Positions 1 through 14,200 of a DNA stretch of 64,000 bases are shown piece by piece. The notes below the pieces were generated by a model. The model had not been told where the DNA came from and ran no database searches. It worked only from the letters and a program-made list of their open reading frames with translations. Both the position numbers and the translations under genes were made by a program. Location: assembly GCA_958496175.1 (NCBI GenBank), contig OY292275.1, forward strand, positions 42,547,701 through 42,611,700. The letters run 5' to 3'. How positions within the stretch are numbered: the first letter of the stretch is position 1; each line of letters begins with the position of its first letter. The stretch is from Sisyra terminalis (Eukaryota; Arthropoda; Insecta; Neuroptera; Sisyridae).

Positions 1-2139
1 ATGAAGCATAAGTAATGCGAAACTGTACAATATCAAATCTGTTTTTTTTCGTTCCCATTTGATTTTTTTTAAAGTTATTTCAAAGGGAAATTTTATTGCA
101 ATAATTAAAAAATGGCTTTCCAATTTAAGACTTGTAGTTAAAGCCTTAAACCTACTCATATAATAAGGTGTACATAATGTTTTTAGTGTGTATAGATCAT
201 AATTTTGATTTTCGATTAAATTCCGAAAATGAGTTTAGTTCTGTGGTTTAGTACTCCGAGAGTAGCTGAGGATATTATGAATTTCATTCTTTGATTTTAT
301 TAAGGGAATCAATCATATAATTTTATGTGAAATTTGTATATATACATAGTACATATATTATATAATTGTATTTTTTAAGGATTTAACTTGAAAAGCCAGC
401 CCAAATAGTTGATTTTTGAGAATTTTTCAAATTTGCCGCTCGTGATCTGATTAGAAATGATAGACAAGCATTGCATGTTCAATTGCGCTAATCTACGTTT
501 CAAAGTCAAATTTGAAAAGTTAATTTTAGAATATAAAAAAAACATATTTTATAAATGAAACTATTTATATAAGTACTTATATATATATATGAATATTGAT
601 ATATATTAATTATTTGTATTTAATTTAAAAATATTTAAATCCGTTTGATTTGATATTAAAAAAAATACATCATACATTGCATGGTACGCAGGTTCCTGCT
701 GTGTAACAAAATTACACGCAATAATTTATGTGTTTTTTGAAAAAAACCACAACACAACATACAACACATACATAACACACCAATTTTTATTTTTCTACAA
801 TTTTACCTAAACAGTATATTTATTGTATATGTAATATAAAATATTATATTTATAAAAAGAAATAATAATAATTTTTATTCGTAAGAACATTAAAGATCTC
901 GTTAGACGAGGGAAATTTTTAAATTTATCTTGAAAATAAATATTTTTCGCCGCATCCTCGTTTCATCCACAAATTTGTTACCAAAAGCACAGAGGATGGT
1001 CGAAACTCAAAAACATATCGATTTAAATATTTCTCTCCAAAAAATGAATAAATAAATAACCGAGTTTTAACGTCTTACTAATTTATCATCGTATTAATGC
1101 CCTTGCCAAAGGGATTTCTATATTGATAAAGCAAAAAACAATCAATTTTTTTACTTTTTTCCTTTGTTATTGTTATTACTATCGTAATATATTATAATTG
1201 TTATATATATTTAAAAAAATGAATAAAAAATGAGAAAAAAAATCATATGTACTATCTAGGAATGGAAAGATTGTCAGAAAATGACCATTTTTTAGTGTTT
1301 AAACGCCAGAAGATTCTGTAGGTACTTTTATAAAAATATCTTAATATGCAATAAATAACGATAGCGAAGAAGAAAAATCCATAAAAAAGGGGAACAGCAA
1401 AATTTGTCAATACGGCATCGGATGGCAAATGGCTGAGATATATATTGTGTATAAAAATTTTACGAGTAGCTAAACATAATTATAAACTAAACATAAAAAA
1501 TTATAATAATTGAAGACAAAAAAAATGTAATCAAAAATAAGAAAAAGAAAAAATATTAATTATCATTATCTCATAATCTAAAATAAAGATCCTTGTTATT
1601 TCTATTAATTATATTATTATATTAAAGAAGAAACGGAAAATTATATTCTCCAAAAATTTCGTATTTGTATGCTGTACAGACTTCGCCAAAATTGTCTCTC
1701 TTCATCATATATTATACAAATATATTAACGAGAGGCTTACGTCTTAAATTTTTTCGATTGTGTTACTAGTTTTGTGTTTATATTTTTTTTTTTTATTTGC
1801 GTTTTTCATTTTCAGTTTTATTAAGAAAATAAATAAAAAATATATTATATATAATAGAAATATTTAAATAAAAACTATGAACTCACATTTTATGATAGGG
1901 GAAAATTAATTGATCGGTCCAAAAATAAATTCATGGCCGACACAAGTAAGGAAAAAATAAAACGTTTTTTGATTTTAATTAAATAAATGTTAAGAATTTT
2001 CGAGCTTTAAAGGAAAAATGTAGAATAAAAAAAAAGGAATAATACAAAATCCTCCATTAATTAAAGAAAAAAAAATACAGATGATTATTGAAACTGATAG
2101 ATTTAATTTCAATGATTTTTTTGCAGTATACTATATGTA

Positions 2140-2208
2140 AATACATGATTATTATTATCATTATTATTATTATTATAAAATAATTAATTATATTATTATT
2201 ATAATCTA
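2140..2208. repeat. ATT/TTA microsatellite
   Basis: A run of imperfect ATT units, interrupted by short AT-only segments, spans this stretch. It is a simple sequence repeat without other content. Confidence 0.8.
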
Positions 2209-3030
2209 CAATATTAATTATGCACATTATTATTACATGTATTCAAATAATATTGAAAAATAAATAGATTGTACTCTCAAATTATTTTCTTCTTAAATTC
2301 CGAATCCCAAATACTAGGTTACTGGTTAATACGAAAGACTTTGTAGGCTTTGTATACTCAACTATTACGGGTTGATTATTTTTATTCGATCTATTTCTTT
2401 TGGTAAATTTTTATATAAAATTTCAATTTGTTGAAAAATTTGACTAATCCTAAAAAAACGTTATAAGTCTTGACTATTTTGAGGAACGGTAAGCGCAGGA
2501 GAACGAGCTTGCTCATGTGATTGTTGAGGTGATAGTTTTAATTAATAGCCTATTCCTTCCTGGATCCTGGAGATACCCTGGTACCTCAGGGTAGTGTACA
2601 TTTCGAGGATGACAGTCAGTACTAATGAATCGACTGAAGTGTACATATATGATGAGATTTCTTTCACTTTGACCGATGAGCTTGGAGACATTCATTGGAC
2701 CATCTTTTTGGAAATGGTTTATTCAAGAATCAGCCAAATGAGTAAGAATTGGTTCAAGTATTTTTGTGGAAGCTTCACCACAAATGAAATGACGTAAAAC
2801 AAGACGCTTTATGTATGTTCTGTTTAATATTATTGATAGGCTATTATTTTTACAGAATTGTGAATTTGGGACTTAAAACATAATTCTATTGGTAATTTGA
2901 AGATCTGGAGACTTTTATTAGCTTTAGCATCCATTTCCTGTTTTTTTAATTTTTACACTAAGAAAAGGAATCCATTTTGTTTTCTATGAAAAATATATTT
3001 TTTTAGCAGCTATGTAACAGCTAAAACAGC

Positions 3031-3105
3031 TGTCGTTTTATAACTTCTAAGATTTTTAAGAACTTTAGCGACTCTAGGGTTAATAAAAATCCGTACATTC
3101 GGGAC
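3031..3105 (-). mobile_element. tRNA-Ser-like SINE, 3' tail fragment
   Basis: This carries the conserved 3' portion of the SINE family seen elsewhere in the window: on the plus strand TTTAGCGACTCTAGGGTTAA followed by TAAAAATCCGTA. The tRNA-related A and B boxes are missing, so it is a truncated copy in minus orientation. Full-length relatives lie at 23.7, 30.0, 30.3, 46.9 and 51.4 kb. Confidence 0.65.
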
Positions 3106-3966
3106 TTCAGTTTAAGAGGCTTGTGTGAGTTATGCCTATCGAAATCAAATACTGTTCTGGTTAAATTGTTTTGAATTTCCACTGACGACAAACTCAAAGA
3201 ATTAATTCATGTTTTACCTGTGTAAATGTTGGCGGTTCGGAATGTTGTGTCCATTGCAGTCATGTTAATATGCCTGAATAGTGTTTGGCTAGAAAAAAAA
3301 ACGTCTTGTACTTTACCTCAAGGTTGATGAGGAACAAGATTGTACAAACATACAATTATTTTTAAGCTGCAGATCTATAAAATTTTATTAGCTTAAGCTT
3401 TCATTTTCAGTTTTTTTTTTAAACTTTTTCACTCAGGAAAGAAATACGTTTTCTCTTCTAAATATTTTTTTTATTTTACTTTATTTACTCCATAAAAGTA
3501 CCAATTTACAACAGCAGAAGATTGTTCATTTTTAGGCCACTATTCACCATCATACTAAATGTTGATTGTCATGAAACCATTAGTGAATTTTTGGAGTAAT
3601 AAGTGAATAATTTATAAGAAAGTGTTATAAAAAAAACAATAATCAGTGGTAGTTTTAAATTCATAATGTAAATTTCAAGTCCTAAGTGAAAAAATCTCTT
3701 TAAGAAATGTTTAATAGTCAATAGTTAGTGCTATATGTTTTATAGTCTATTCAGTTCTACATTCAATTACAGTAAATAAGATATTTTGACAAAATATAAT
3801 GACAATTTTTGTATAAAAATAAAATTCCAAAAAACTATTTTGATTTTTGAAATCATTGTTTTATTTCTTTAAGTGTTATTTTGCAGATTACCCACTATCT
3901 ACAACATCAATATTGCTATTAGTTTTTTTTAATTTTTAAACTATTATAATATTATTAAAAATTATA

Positions 3967-4278
3967 TCAGTGTATTATTTTAAACCAAAATTTTATCGTA
4001 ACGATCGATGGTATATTCGAAAAACATTTGCTCTTTTCGATATCGTTTATCAAATTTTCTGAAATTAAAAATTGAAATATTATACGACATTTAATCCATT
4101 GCAAAAAAATGTTTTTTTCGGAAAAAAGGATGAAGGACTCTAAAATGTTACCATGTTTTTCATCAAATTTTCCAATCGTAACGTGGAGCAACTGTGGTTC
4201 AAATATTTTCGGGAAATTCAAATTATTTCGATCGAAAAAATTTTTCAATTTTCTACAAATCTCATAAGATATGCTCAA
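3967..4278 (-). other. short open frame, faint 2H-phosphoesterase resemblance
   Basis: A 103-codon minus frame that starts only at TTG and has a stop two codons upstream, so it is not a complete gene. Its segment IFEPQLLHVTIGKF resembles the H-x-T/S motif neighbourhood of 2H phosphoesterases such as ASCC1 (known pattern: IF-x-P-x-KLH-x-TIG). The rest is low-complexity and Ile/Phe/Lys-rich, as expected of AT-rich non-coding DNA. It could be a decayed exon or chance. I cannot decide from sequence alone. Confidence 0.15.
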
Positions 4279-5132
4279 ATGTTTATTGTACTATTACGTT
4301 AATTAAATTATGTCGATTGCGGACGTAAGTGGACGGATTTAAGGATTCTATTTTTATTTTTTTGTGGATTTGCATTGAGAAATATGTTATAAAATTTAAT
4401 CTGTGGAATATTGTATCCTATTGATACAATATATAATATAAGTAAAAGTTGTTTAAATGTTTACACTTTTTCAAGGATTTAAATTTATACTAAAATATCT
4501 AAGGCTCCTTATTCTCCTTTAAAACTTTTGTAGCTTAACAATTTTGTTTAATGACACAAAATTGTAACAATTACAATTCTGCTTTTGGTTACGTATTCTC
4601 TTTGGTGTCGATATTTTAGCATTACTTTTACATCCCCCGCGTTCCATAACACGATTTTGAAACCATTGTCCCTAATCTCTGATCTACAATAGTATAGGGA
4701 ACAAATATATCAAAGTTATCTCTTAATACTTTTGAATTATTCATAAAATCTGAAAAGTGAAAAGGTGTTTTTTGATCAAAATTCTGTTAAAGAATGGAGT
4801 TCAAGGAGAGTTAAGAAGAATTAAGTTTTTAATTTTTTTAATTCCAAAACAATTATGTACAAATCTATTTCCTATGTATAATTTCATTAAACATTCTATT
4901 TTGTTACTAAAACATGAAAAAAAAAATGTTTTAACATAATTTTACTTTCTGCAGAAATTAAAAAATGAAATGAATTTTCAATACGTCATTTTTATTTTAT
5001 ACATATTTTACATTCAGGTCTTGTACCAAATTTATAATTATTTATTAAATACTCCTAGTAATTACTTATATTATTAGAATACACTCAGTTTTGTTTTTCA
5101 TTTTTCCAATTGAATCAATAAAGTAATATTCA

Positions 5133-5138
5133 TTTATT
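5133..5138 (-). terminator. candidate polyadenylation signal for RBBP6
   Basis: AATAAA on the minus strand (TTTATT on plus), about 160 bases after the RBBP6 stop codon. Other AATAAA-like hexamers exist further on because the region is AT-rich, so this is the nearest plausible one and is not proven. Confidence 0.35.
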
Positions 5139-5296
5139 TTACACAAAGCACAAGTTTTGGTGATTTTACACAGACAATTTGCAATAGATATTTGAATAAT
5201 TTACTTTTTAATTCTATTTTGGCTAGATACTTAAATTGCTCGCTATGTGGACACGAATTATGTTATCAAGAGGTACTCTGTATATTAACATGAATT

Positions 5297-8200
5297 TTAT
5301 TTGTGTTTGGATTTCTTTTTCTTCTTCATTGATTTTTTACTGTTCTTGTGCTTTTTCGATTTGTTTTTCTTACGTTTTTCCTCTTCGGAGCTGCTCTCGC
5401 TGTCGGAGTCGGAGCTGCTTGAACTTGAGGCTTTTTTGCTCGATTTATGTTTCTTATGTTTTTTGTGTTTCCTCTTTGATTTTTCCTCTTCAGAACTGGA
5501 ACTTTCCGACGAACTATTTGAGGAGGAGCTTGGTTCTTTGGATCTGGCTGATTTTTTCACGACTTCATCATCGGTTCGACGTTTTTTAGAAATGGTTTCA
5601 CCATTGTCAGCCGATTTGGAGCGGTCGCGTTTTTTTACGATTTTTTCCTCAACTTTTTTATCCTCACTATCCGAATCGGTTTCAAGGGCGTCGTAGTCTG
5701 GTTCAAAGCTGGCTTCATCCAACGTTGGTTTTCGGCGTTCAGCGATTTTTTTTTCAACTGGTTTTTCTTCCGAGTTGATAATCGGTTCTTTTTCTGGTTT
5801 CGATGATTTGCTGCTTATCTTAGGCTCATCATCGCTTTTGTGTTTTTTGGTCTTCTCTTTTTTGTGTTTCTTATCTTTTTTCTTTATCTTACTATTTTTA
5901 TCATCCCGAATACTTTCCCTACTTTTTGACCGAGAACGTCTTACTATTTTCTTTTCACGTTGTTTTTCGTCTTTGTAATCTACACGTTTTGGTTCAACGC
6001 GTTTTGTTACAATTTTTTCACGTGAATTATGTCGATCGTGATTGTGGCGATCGCGACGACTATCATCACGTCGGGAATCCTCCCGACGTGATGATGAAAC
6101 AACGCTTCGAGTTTCTCCTCGACGATTTGAATCTCGATAGCGTTCTTTGCTTCGGCTACGTTCACTTCGGCGTTTCTTATCTTGAGTACTTCTTCCTCGC
6201 CACACTGTCGAAGGTTCATGTTTTCTTTTGCGATCTTCTGTATCATTTTTGCTACGAAACTGCTCTTCCTTTTTGCGTCGATTTATTGGTGAAACACTCT
6301 TTGATCGATTGCGACTATATGGACGTTCTTCCTTAACAATTTTATCAAGTTCGTCCACTTTAGAACCAAGTCTTTCCCGCACAGAAAGTCGAGGTACCAC
6401 CGGTTTTTGAATCGCAGAGGAAATATCGCGTGGTTGTTCAGAAGTTCTTCGGGTTTCAATTGTCGTACTCGAAGGATTAATATCAACAAACCGAGCCTCA
6501 CTCCAATCATTCGTTGGAATAGTAACCTGAATATTCGACGGTGTTATCGCATCCTTTTCCAAAGATCGTCTCATATTCGAATTTGGTGACTGATTCGTCC
6601 CAGAATCATTATTCTTTTCTCCAGAATACAATTTTGCTCGGTCTAAACTAATTTTTTTAATTTCTATAGGCCGAATTGCGTTGATCGCTTTCTTGAATAT
6701 AGCATTTTCAGCATGTTTAAGAACTTCCGATGTAACAACTTTACCAGAACTTTTTTCAAATGCATCTTTGTGGCTACCTTCAACTTTTTCTTCAGAATGG
6801 ATTTCTTTCTTTTCATGAACCACCGCCTCTTCATCCACCTCCCATTTCGACAGAACTGGAAATGGTGCCAGAATTTCTTTCTCTTTTGGCTTAATTTCGA
6901 CTTCCGTTTTTATAACATCGTTTTCACTGACGTGTAAATCAATTCCATCAAACGGTAGCTCTTTGTTGTCCAAAGATTTTTCTTCAAAATCTTCCAATAT
7001 TTTTTCTGGTTCTTTTTCCTCTTTAATCCCATTTTCTTCCTGAATTTTGCCATAGTTTTGAACGAGTTTCGTATCAATTCCGTCTGTTAAAATATCACTA
7101 TATAAATCATCGCTTGGTTTTTTCGAACTGTCTGTATTTTCCACAATTTCTTTTTCCTCAACTTTAACAGTTTCCGCACTTTTTTCCTTCGAATTTGGTT
7201 TTGTATTTTCCGTTTTATTTTTTTTATCTTCAGCTTTTTTGAGTTTTTCTTGCTCTTTACGTTTCTTTTTCTCTTCCTTCTTTTTCGTCTTTTCGGCTTC
7301 TTTTTCTTTTTTCTTCTTCTTTTTCTCTTTATTTTTGATTTTGGATTTTTCGTCGTCGGAACTTTCACGGCGTTTATCATTCTTGTCGCGGTCGAGATCA
7401 GAGCGTTTTTCGCGCGGAGGTGAAACGTCGTGCCGATGACGGTGGTGATGTTTTTCGGGGGATTTAGAATGTCGGTCTCGGGATGGACTGACACGAATTT
7501 CTTTAGTGGAGTGCTTCCATTCGGTCGGACTTGCTGCTTTTTTGTCGCTACGACGAGTGTCTCGTTCGCTACGGACATAGTCGCTAGATCGATAGGCTCG
7601 GCTGTCGCGATGGAAGTCGCGCTTGTCACGAGACTCAGGCGGTTCTCGTTCACGTGTACGTAACTCTTTCGATGATCGATCTACATCGAGTTGAGGTTTC
7701 GTAAGAACAGTGTCACTCGATTGAGGATCAACTCCTGGAGGAGCGTCAACGTTAGCATGCGATGATGGAACTGGCCGCTCATATTTTACAAGTCGAGGAG
7801 ATTCGAAACCGGGAACTGTTGGTTCTTCGGTTCCCGGTGGTGCCGGAGGATCATAATGACGAGACTCTAATGGTGGCATTCCAGTTTTCACGCTCATCAA
7901 TGACGGAGGATAAGCGTTGCCACTGGCAAGGCGTCCGGGCGGTTGACTTCCTGGATATCTGCACAAAATACAAAAATTTATTAACTAAAATCCAAACCAA
8001 GTCTAAATAAATAACTTTCTAATTCTACATACTAAACTTCAAAAAAAATACAACCATTTTGCTGTCCACTTCTCTTCATGATTTATTACATATAGTAATT
8101 CATTAATCGTTGTCCTTGAATCCGTGGAATGTACATATTCAACTTAATTTTGATCCGACGACATCAAAAACTAATATTAATACTAAACATTTTCCTTTAT

Positions 8201-11200
8201 TTTTATTTAAAAATTTAACATGGAAAGTTCAAACAAAATTGTACATTAAAAATACTCTATTAATAACATAACTTTTAAAAATATACAATTTTAGATCATA
8301 CAAGTTGCTCAATTAATATCATCGTTAATACTTTGTATATTTTCTTTTCATTACTATAATTAAAATTAAAAATCAGATTTCAATTTTAAAAAAATTCATA
8401 CAAATAGAACAAGCGTTAGACATTGTCGATGCAAATGTATGCACTGTGCACTTTTAGTACTATCTTGAAAACTTAAACAAAGACGTCGCCAAACAGAAAC
8501 GAAGGGGTGCAACCCCCATTTCTTTAAAAACTTAAACAGTAATAAAATGCATAATTGCAATTTTCACATTATTTTTATTACAATAACCCAAAAGTATTTT
8601 CATAACTCTTAACATGGTACACTCATAATGGTTACCAACTTTGTAATCAGTAATTATACACAAAAAAGTAAAATTTATATTACAGAATTATCACAGAATT
8701 CGTAAGAGTATTAATCTAAAACAGAACTCGAATAGCACATACATCGAAACTTGAAGTATATGTATTTTGGAAAAACGAACGTGAATTAAAATTTAATTTA
8801 AATGGCTTCAATATTTTCTGTTTTATCCTTGTTCTGTTTCGTCACAAAACTACATTATGTGTTATACCTAATTTATCACATTGACTGTAACAAGTTGTTT
8901 ATACTAATTTTTTGAAAACGTTTAGTACCAAATTGGTTTAAAACACCATAATTAATATTAATTAAACTAATTCGTCAATATTCAATTATACGATAACAGA
9001 CTGAATTATTTAATTGCATTTTTTTTATCTTTTGTTTTATAAAATAAGGGCTAGTATACAATAGGCGCTCGACGTTGTATTTGGTTTGAGTTCATCACAT
9101 ATTCATCGCATATTATGGTATTCGATGAGTAAATGGGTATATGAGTAATTCTCATGAAATAGCAAAATTCTAGTCCTTTCAGATTTTACAAAAGTTTAAG
9201 CAACCTATCATGGTATTTTTTTCCCCTTGAAAAGAACACTGGGCTAATGCTGTTGGTTATAATTTTTGAAACATATGGACCATATGGGTATCTATAGAAT
9301 AATAAATAAAAAGTACCCTGAAAATCATTCCCTCACTTGAGGGAATGATTAATGTGTTCCAAACTTGAGATTACCATATTTTACAACTTTTAAATCAAAA
9401 ATTTTTCAATAAAGATATTTGCGAATTTAACTAACCGATTAAAACTACGATAAATTTTCAAAAATCTTTTGATTTTAGAATGGAAAGTAAAGAACACATT
9501 TTCAAATATACTTTTTGTGTGTTCCATAAAAGAAAATCAATCCCTCACACCATTACGAACCGTCGCTATATGAACGCATCTATAATCATTTATGAAAGCT
9601 TTCATCGATTTTTTATTGTTGACGATACTATCAATTATTTCACATATTTAAGCCATCTTACACGTGTTAAAATATCTTTCTCAAAATAATAATATGAAGA
9701 TTTTTTCAAAATTCAATTGTCACTCCCTCATATTGATGAAAAATTGAGGTATTTACTATATCTTAATAATAATTGCACAGTAAAGTAGGTTGTCAGAAAC
9801 AGTAAACTTACACAAAAATTCAGATGTAATAAAAGTTTAAGTTCAAAAAATTTTTATGTTTTACTTAATTTCGTCATTCCCTCTTTCAAATTAAAACGAG
9901 GGTATAACAATATATGAGGTATGGCTTTTAAACTAGTCAAACTAGACTTTTTTCTATTTTTTTACTTATTTAATCCATAAATTCATCGTTTTTTCCTGTT
10001 TAAAAATGAGAACATCATTCATATTGACTTAAGTGAAAATTATTTTCCTCACTTCCAAAATTATAAATCACCTATATAGTTCGTCTAAAATAAGAAGTTT
10101 ATTCTGAGGACTACCATATTGGTAAAATCTAGTTACACAAATACTACAAAATTGACAAAAAAAAAAAACAATTTTTTATAAAATTTTTTCGACTTAATTT
10201 CGAAATATAATGAGAATCACCCATATAATGAATTTCTTCAATATATCAAAATTGTACCAACATGTTTATTTTCCATGGTATATTTTCTTGCGTGCACTTT
10301 TGAAACGGCCGTTCTACCTAAATTTTGCCAATACACAAAGTTGCATGTGTTTCAATATTGAATCTGTTGGTTCATAAAACACGCCCAACGCTCACTTAAA
10401 AACGCCGTATGTGTACTAGATCATAATCGATGTTTACAGTACTGACTACAGTACTCATTATTTTATCTTATTTTACCAAAAACATTTTTTCAAGTTTTAC
10501 CAGTTCATTAGAAAGTTTCGATATGTATATAGCATAGTTCCACCTTCCCGTAAACCATTGATATGCGACCCCTTAGGATAATAATTAATAATGTTTAACT
10601 TAAATATGAGAGCCGCTAAATTGTTCGAAAGACAACACTTGTCTTGAACAGAATTCATAAGAAAATGATATAAGTAATATATCAATAAAGGAGCTGTAGA
10701 AATTTTGCTTTCGAACAATTTACCAGCATCCTTTAAATATATTTTTTTAAAATATGCATTTTCAGCCATTTTACTTTATTAATTAATCAGTTATAAACTT
10801 AAAAAAATCTAACAATTTAAAAGAAAAAAAAATATTTCAAGCTTCTTAAAAATTGATCTAAAAACGTCACACTAAAATAGGATAAGTACCTGTTTGGCAT
10901 TGGAACTTGATGATGGTAACTTTGGTGCTCCTGAGATGGAGGATAGTATGAAGTCTGTGTTGGCGGAAGCATTTGTAAGGGGTACTCCTTGCGCATAGTT
11001 GGCGATGGAATATATCGTACACCAGGTCGTGAAGACGTTGTGCCACGGCTACGGCGCTCACGCGAATCATACTCGCGAATTTTTTCTCGGTCTCCTCGTG
11101 ATGAACGCTCTCGTTCTGCTTCAATGTATTCACTGCTCGACGGATGATTATCATAATAACTAGAGTATTCACGATCACGACTCGGTTGATTATATGGTCG

Positions 11201-14200
11201 ATCTCGATCGATTCCTCTTCGATCAGTATAACGATATCTACACAAATAAGAAAAATGACATTATTTTTATTTTATATAATAATTTTTTTATATAATCAAA
11301 CCTTGGAGGTGAGGTTCGGGAAGGTGGTGATCGATATCGTCCCCGTGATACTGGTGCCCGTCTAGGTGAATATTCACGTGGACTCAACGACCGCGAATAC
11401 GACCTAAAACTTTCAAAGTTCAATAATAATTTCTAAGGAACCAAAAAAAAAAATAGTATCTTACCGGCTAAGTGAAAAAGATCTATCACGCGATCGAGGA
11501 GTACGAGACCTGCGCACAATTTGTCCTCGAGAACGTGATCTCGACCGTGAAACACTTCGTGGAGTACGGGACCGATTACGAGCTTTTGGTTTTGGTATTG
11601 GCGATCGAGTTCGACTTCTTGGAGAATAACTTCGACTGCGACTAGAACTTCTTGTACGACGACTTCTTGGTGAATAACTACGACTGCGAGATCTCCTCGC
11701 TTCGCGATTGAGGCGATCTCGTTCATCTTTTTCACGAAGCATCCGCTCAAAGGCCGCTAACGGATCATCAATAACACTAAACAAAAAATTTTTTTTGTAA
11801 TATTATCTTATCGATGGCGTAACAATAAGTTCTGTCAAAATTATATGAAAAAATTACCCTGTTGTAAGTATAGGACGCATTCCCGGTGCGGTATTTCTAA
11901 GTGGTGCGACTCCATAAGGTGGTCGCGGTGGAACGGGAACATTTGCTCGGGGAGGATATCCTCCTTGGTAAACGGGTGGCGGCGGCCTTGCTGGGTCATA
12001 CGGACGAATTTGAGAAGGTCGTGATTGATCATATGGCATTCGAGGAGGTAAAAAGGGCCTAGCAACATAATCAGGTCCGGTTGGTCTCACACCCCCAGGA
12101 GCATAAGGCGGTTGGTATACAGATGTGATAGTCGACCCCGGTATTCCCGCGGTTCCTGGCGGATACTGTTGTGGATACGCAGTTGAGGACATTGTACGAA
12201 TTGTGCTGATAGCATTCGTATTTGCTGATAAATCAGGGGGTGACATAAACGGTGGTGTTTCCCCTGGAGGAAATGCAGCAATTGTGTGTTGTAGCGAAGG
12301 TTGAACTCCACTTCCAGGCTCGTCCACTGTAGGTGTTCCTGGTCGTTCTTCTCCTTGCGATGTATACACGGAATTCGAAGATTGCGTTACTGTTCCTGGA
12401 GGAACTATGCTCCTCATTCCATAAACGGGTTGACTAATAACAGTTTTTGATTGAGCTCCACTTGTTACACTTGCAATTGCTTGTCCATGAACTCCTTCCA
12501 ATTTTGAAGGGGCAGTTTTTTCAACTTCATTATCTACAGCATTTGATGGCGTAGTTTTTGTTGATGACTTTTGAGAAATTGAATCTTTGGATGAAACAAC
12601 ACTGTTGACTGGCTTGGATTCATGGTCATTAGCTTGTGTTGTCGCCGTTGGTTGTTTCACAGAATGTTCCGTACTATCTGCTTCGGAAATCACAGGTTTC
12701 AAGTCTTGTTGACTATTACTAACTTCCTCACTATAGAAGATAAAAAAAGAACAAATTTATTATATATAATAATAATTATAATAACAACAAAACCTACTTT
12801 GGAGGTACAAAATCTGCCAGTTTCATAACAGGTGGCTTCGATGATTCTTCTGACGTGCTTTCTACGGTTGGTTGAACTGGTTTTGGTACGGCTTGTCGAT
12901 ACTGATGTCGTTTACGATATCCAGTTTCATTTTTAAACGTTAGGACTGAATTTCTTAAAAACCGATTTGGTATTAGAGTCCCAGGAGAAATTCCCTTATC
13001 GTGACAATCAGGACATTCGTGGTCCTCGGAATCCAGTAAAATGGTACGAATACATTCATCGCAAAAAGAATTGCCACAACAAGGAATCATAACAGCGTCG
13101 GTCAATAAATCTTTACAAATAGTACAAAGAAGATCCTCGGGAATATCCGGCCGTTGCTCAACTTCAACATTTCCGCGACCCCCTCCATCACTATTGTATG
13201 CTTGGCTAAAATAAAGACAAATACATATATTCACAATTCTATGAATTAACAGAAGAAAAAAATCTATTTACTGATCTAAAGCTGGCACTGCATATTGTCC
13301 TGTAGGAGTCATCATTGCCCCAGGCACCATTGGTCCTTCGACGGGCACCATAAAACTCCTCGGAATCCCTGTACTCTTCTTGATTTCAACTGGTTCCTTT
13401 AAAAATAATAAATAAAATCAAAATTTTTCCCCAACTTTAAAAAATTTATATTTACTTGACTCAATCCTAAAGGACAATTTTTAATCCAATGTCCCGGTTG
13501 GTGGCACTTGAAACAACGATAATTAGCTGGAACTTCCCCCATTTGGTTAGCTCCACGAATTTTCATATAACTAAAACATGGAAATTATCCCGATTATAAT
13601 TAAAGTCAACAACTAGAAAAACTTGAGTAAAATACTCACTTATTTTTAAACCTTAAATTTAAGTTAGCATGAAATAAAATTATATGATTTGATCAATATT
13701 ACTTATCAAAAATAATAATATAAAGACGATTTTTAAACTAAAACGGTCATTTGAAAGAATTTTCTCTAAAACAGGATGTTCAGTTTTTCCCAAAATGCAA
13801 TTTCCTGATTTTCCTTAGCTAATTTTAAGAGTTTTCCCTAACTTTTCTATGTAAAAAATTCTAACTTCAAGGCGATTTTTGACTTCTTTTTATTTATTTT
13901 CCGTGGCGAAATTTTGTGGGAATCGCAATAAAAAAAGAAGAATGTTTTTTATTCATTATTATTTAATTGTACAAATTTAAACCAATTTAAAATATTCAAA
14001 TTTAGAAACATGAAATTTTAGGCTACAGCTTATACTTTTAAGGATCATAAATTGTCTTATTCTACTTCATCGAGTTAGGGGAATTGTTATTGAACTCAAT
14101 AAAACATATTTATATAATTTTAAATTATCATTGCATAAATACGACAGTAAAAATCATGTATAATCAGGAAAATATTTTTTCAGTGAGCTCAAAATTTATT

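Larger units (their letters stand above)
1..5130. other. AT-rich intergenic stretch, no supported gene
   Basis: Very AT-rich sequence with poly-A/T runs, an ATT microsatellite and one SINE tail. The only longer open frames are a short TTG-started minus frame at 3967-4278 (listed separately) and small frames around 2510-2800 in a slightly more GC-rich patch. None has a start context, splice sites or recognisable domain I would defend. The right end of this stretch probably includes the RBBP6 3' UTR. Confidence 0.6.

Noticed and set aside
2513..2800. Overlapping frames on both strands in a GC-richer patch
   Set aside because: Translations in all frames show stops or no recognisable motif; possibly an old repeat, but nothing supports a gene.
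5236..8010. Numerous open frames on both strands over the 3' exon of RBBP6
   Set aside because: They are shadows of the Lys/Arg/Ser/Glu-rich codons of RBBP6 exon 10; none has a domain, and the minus-strand main frame continues the RBBP6 protein exactly.
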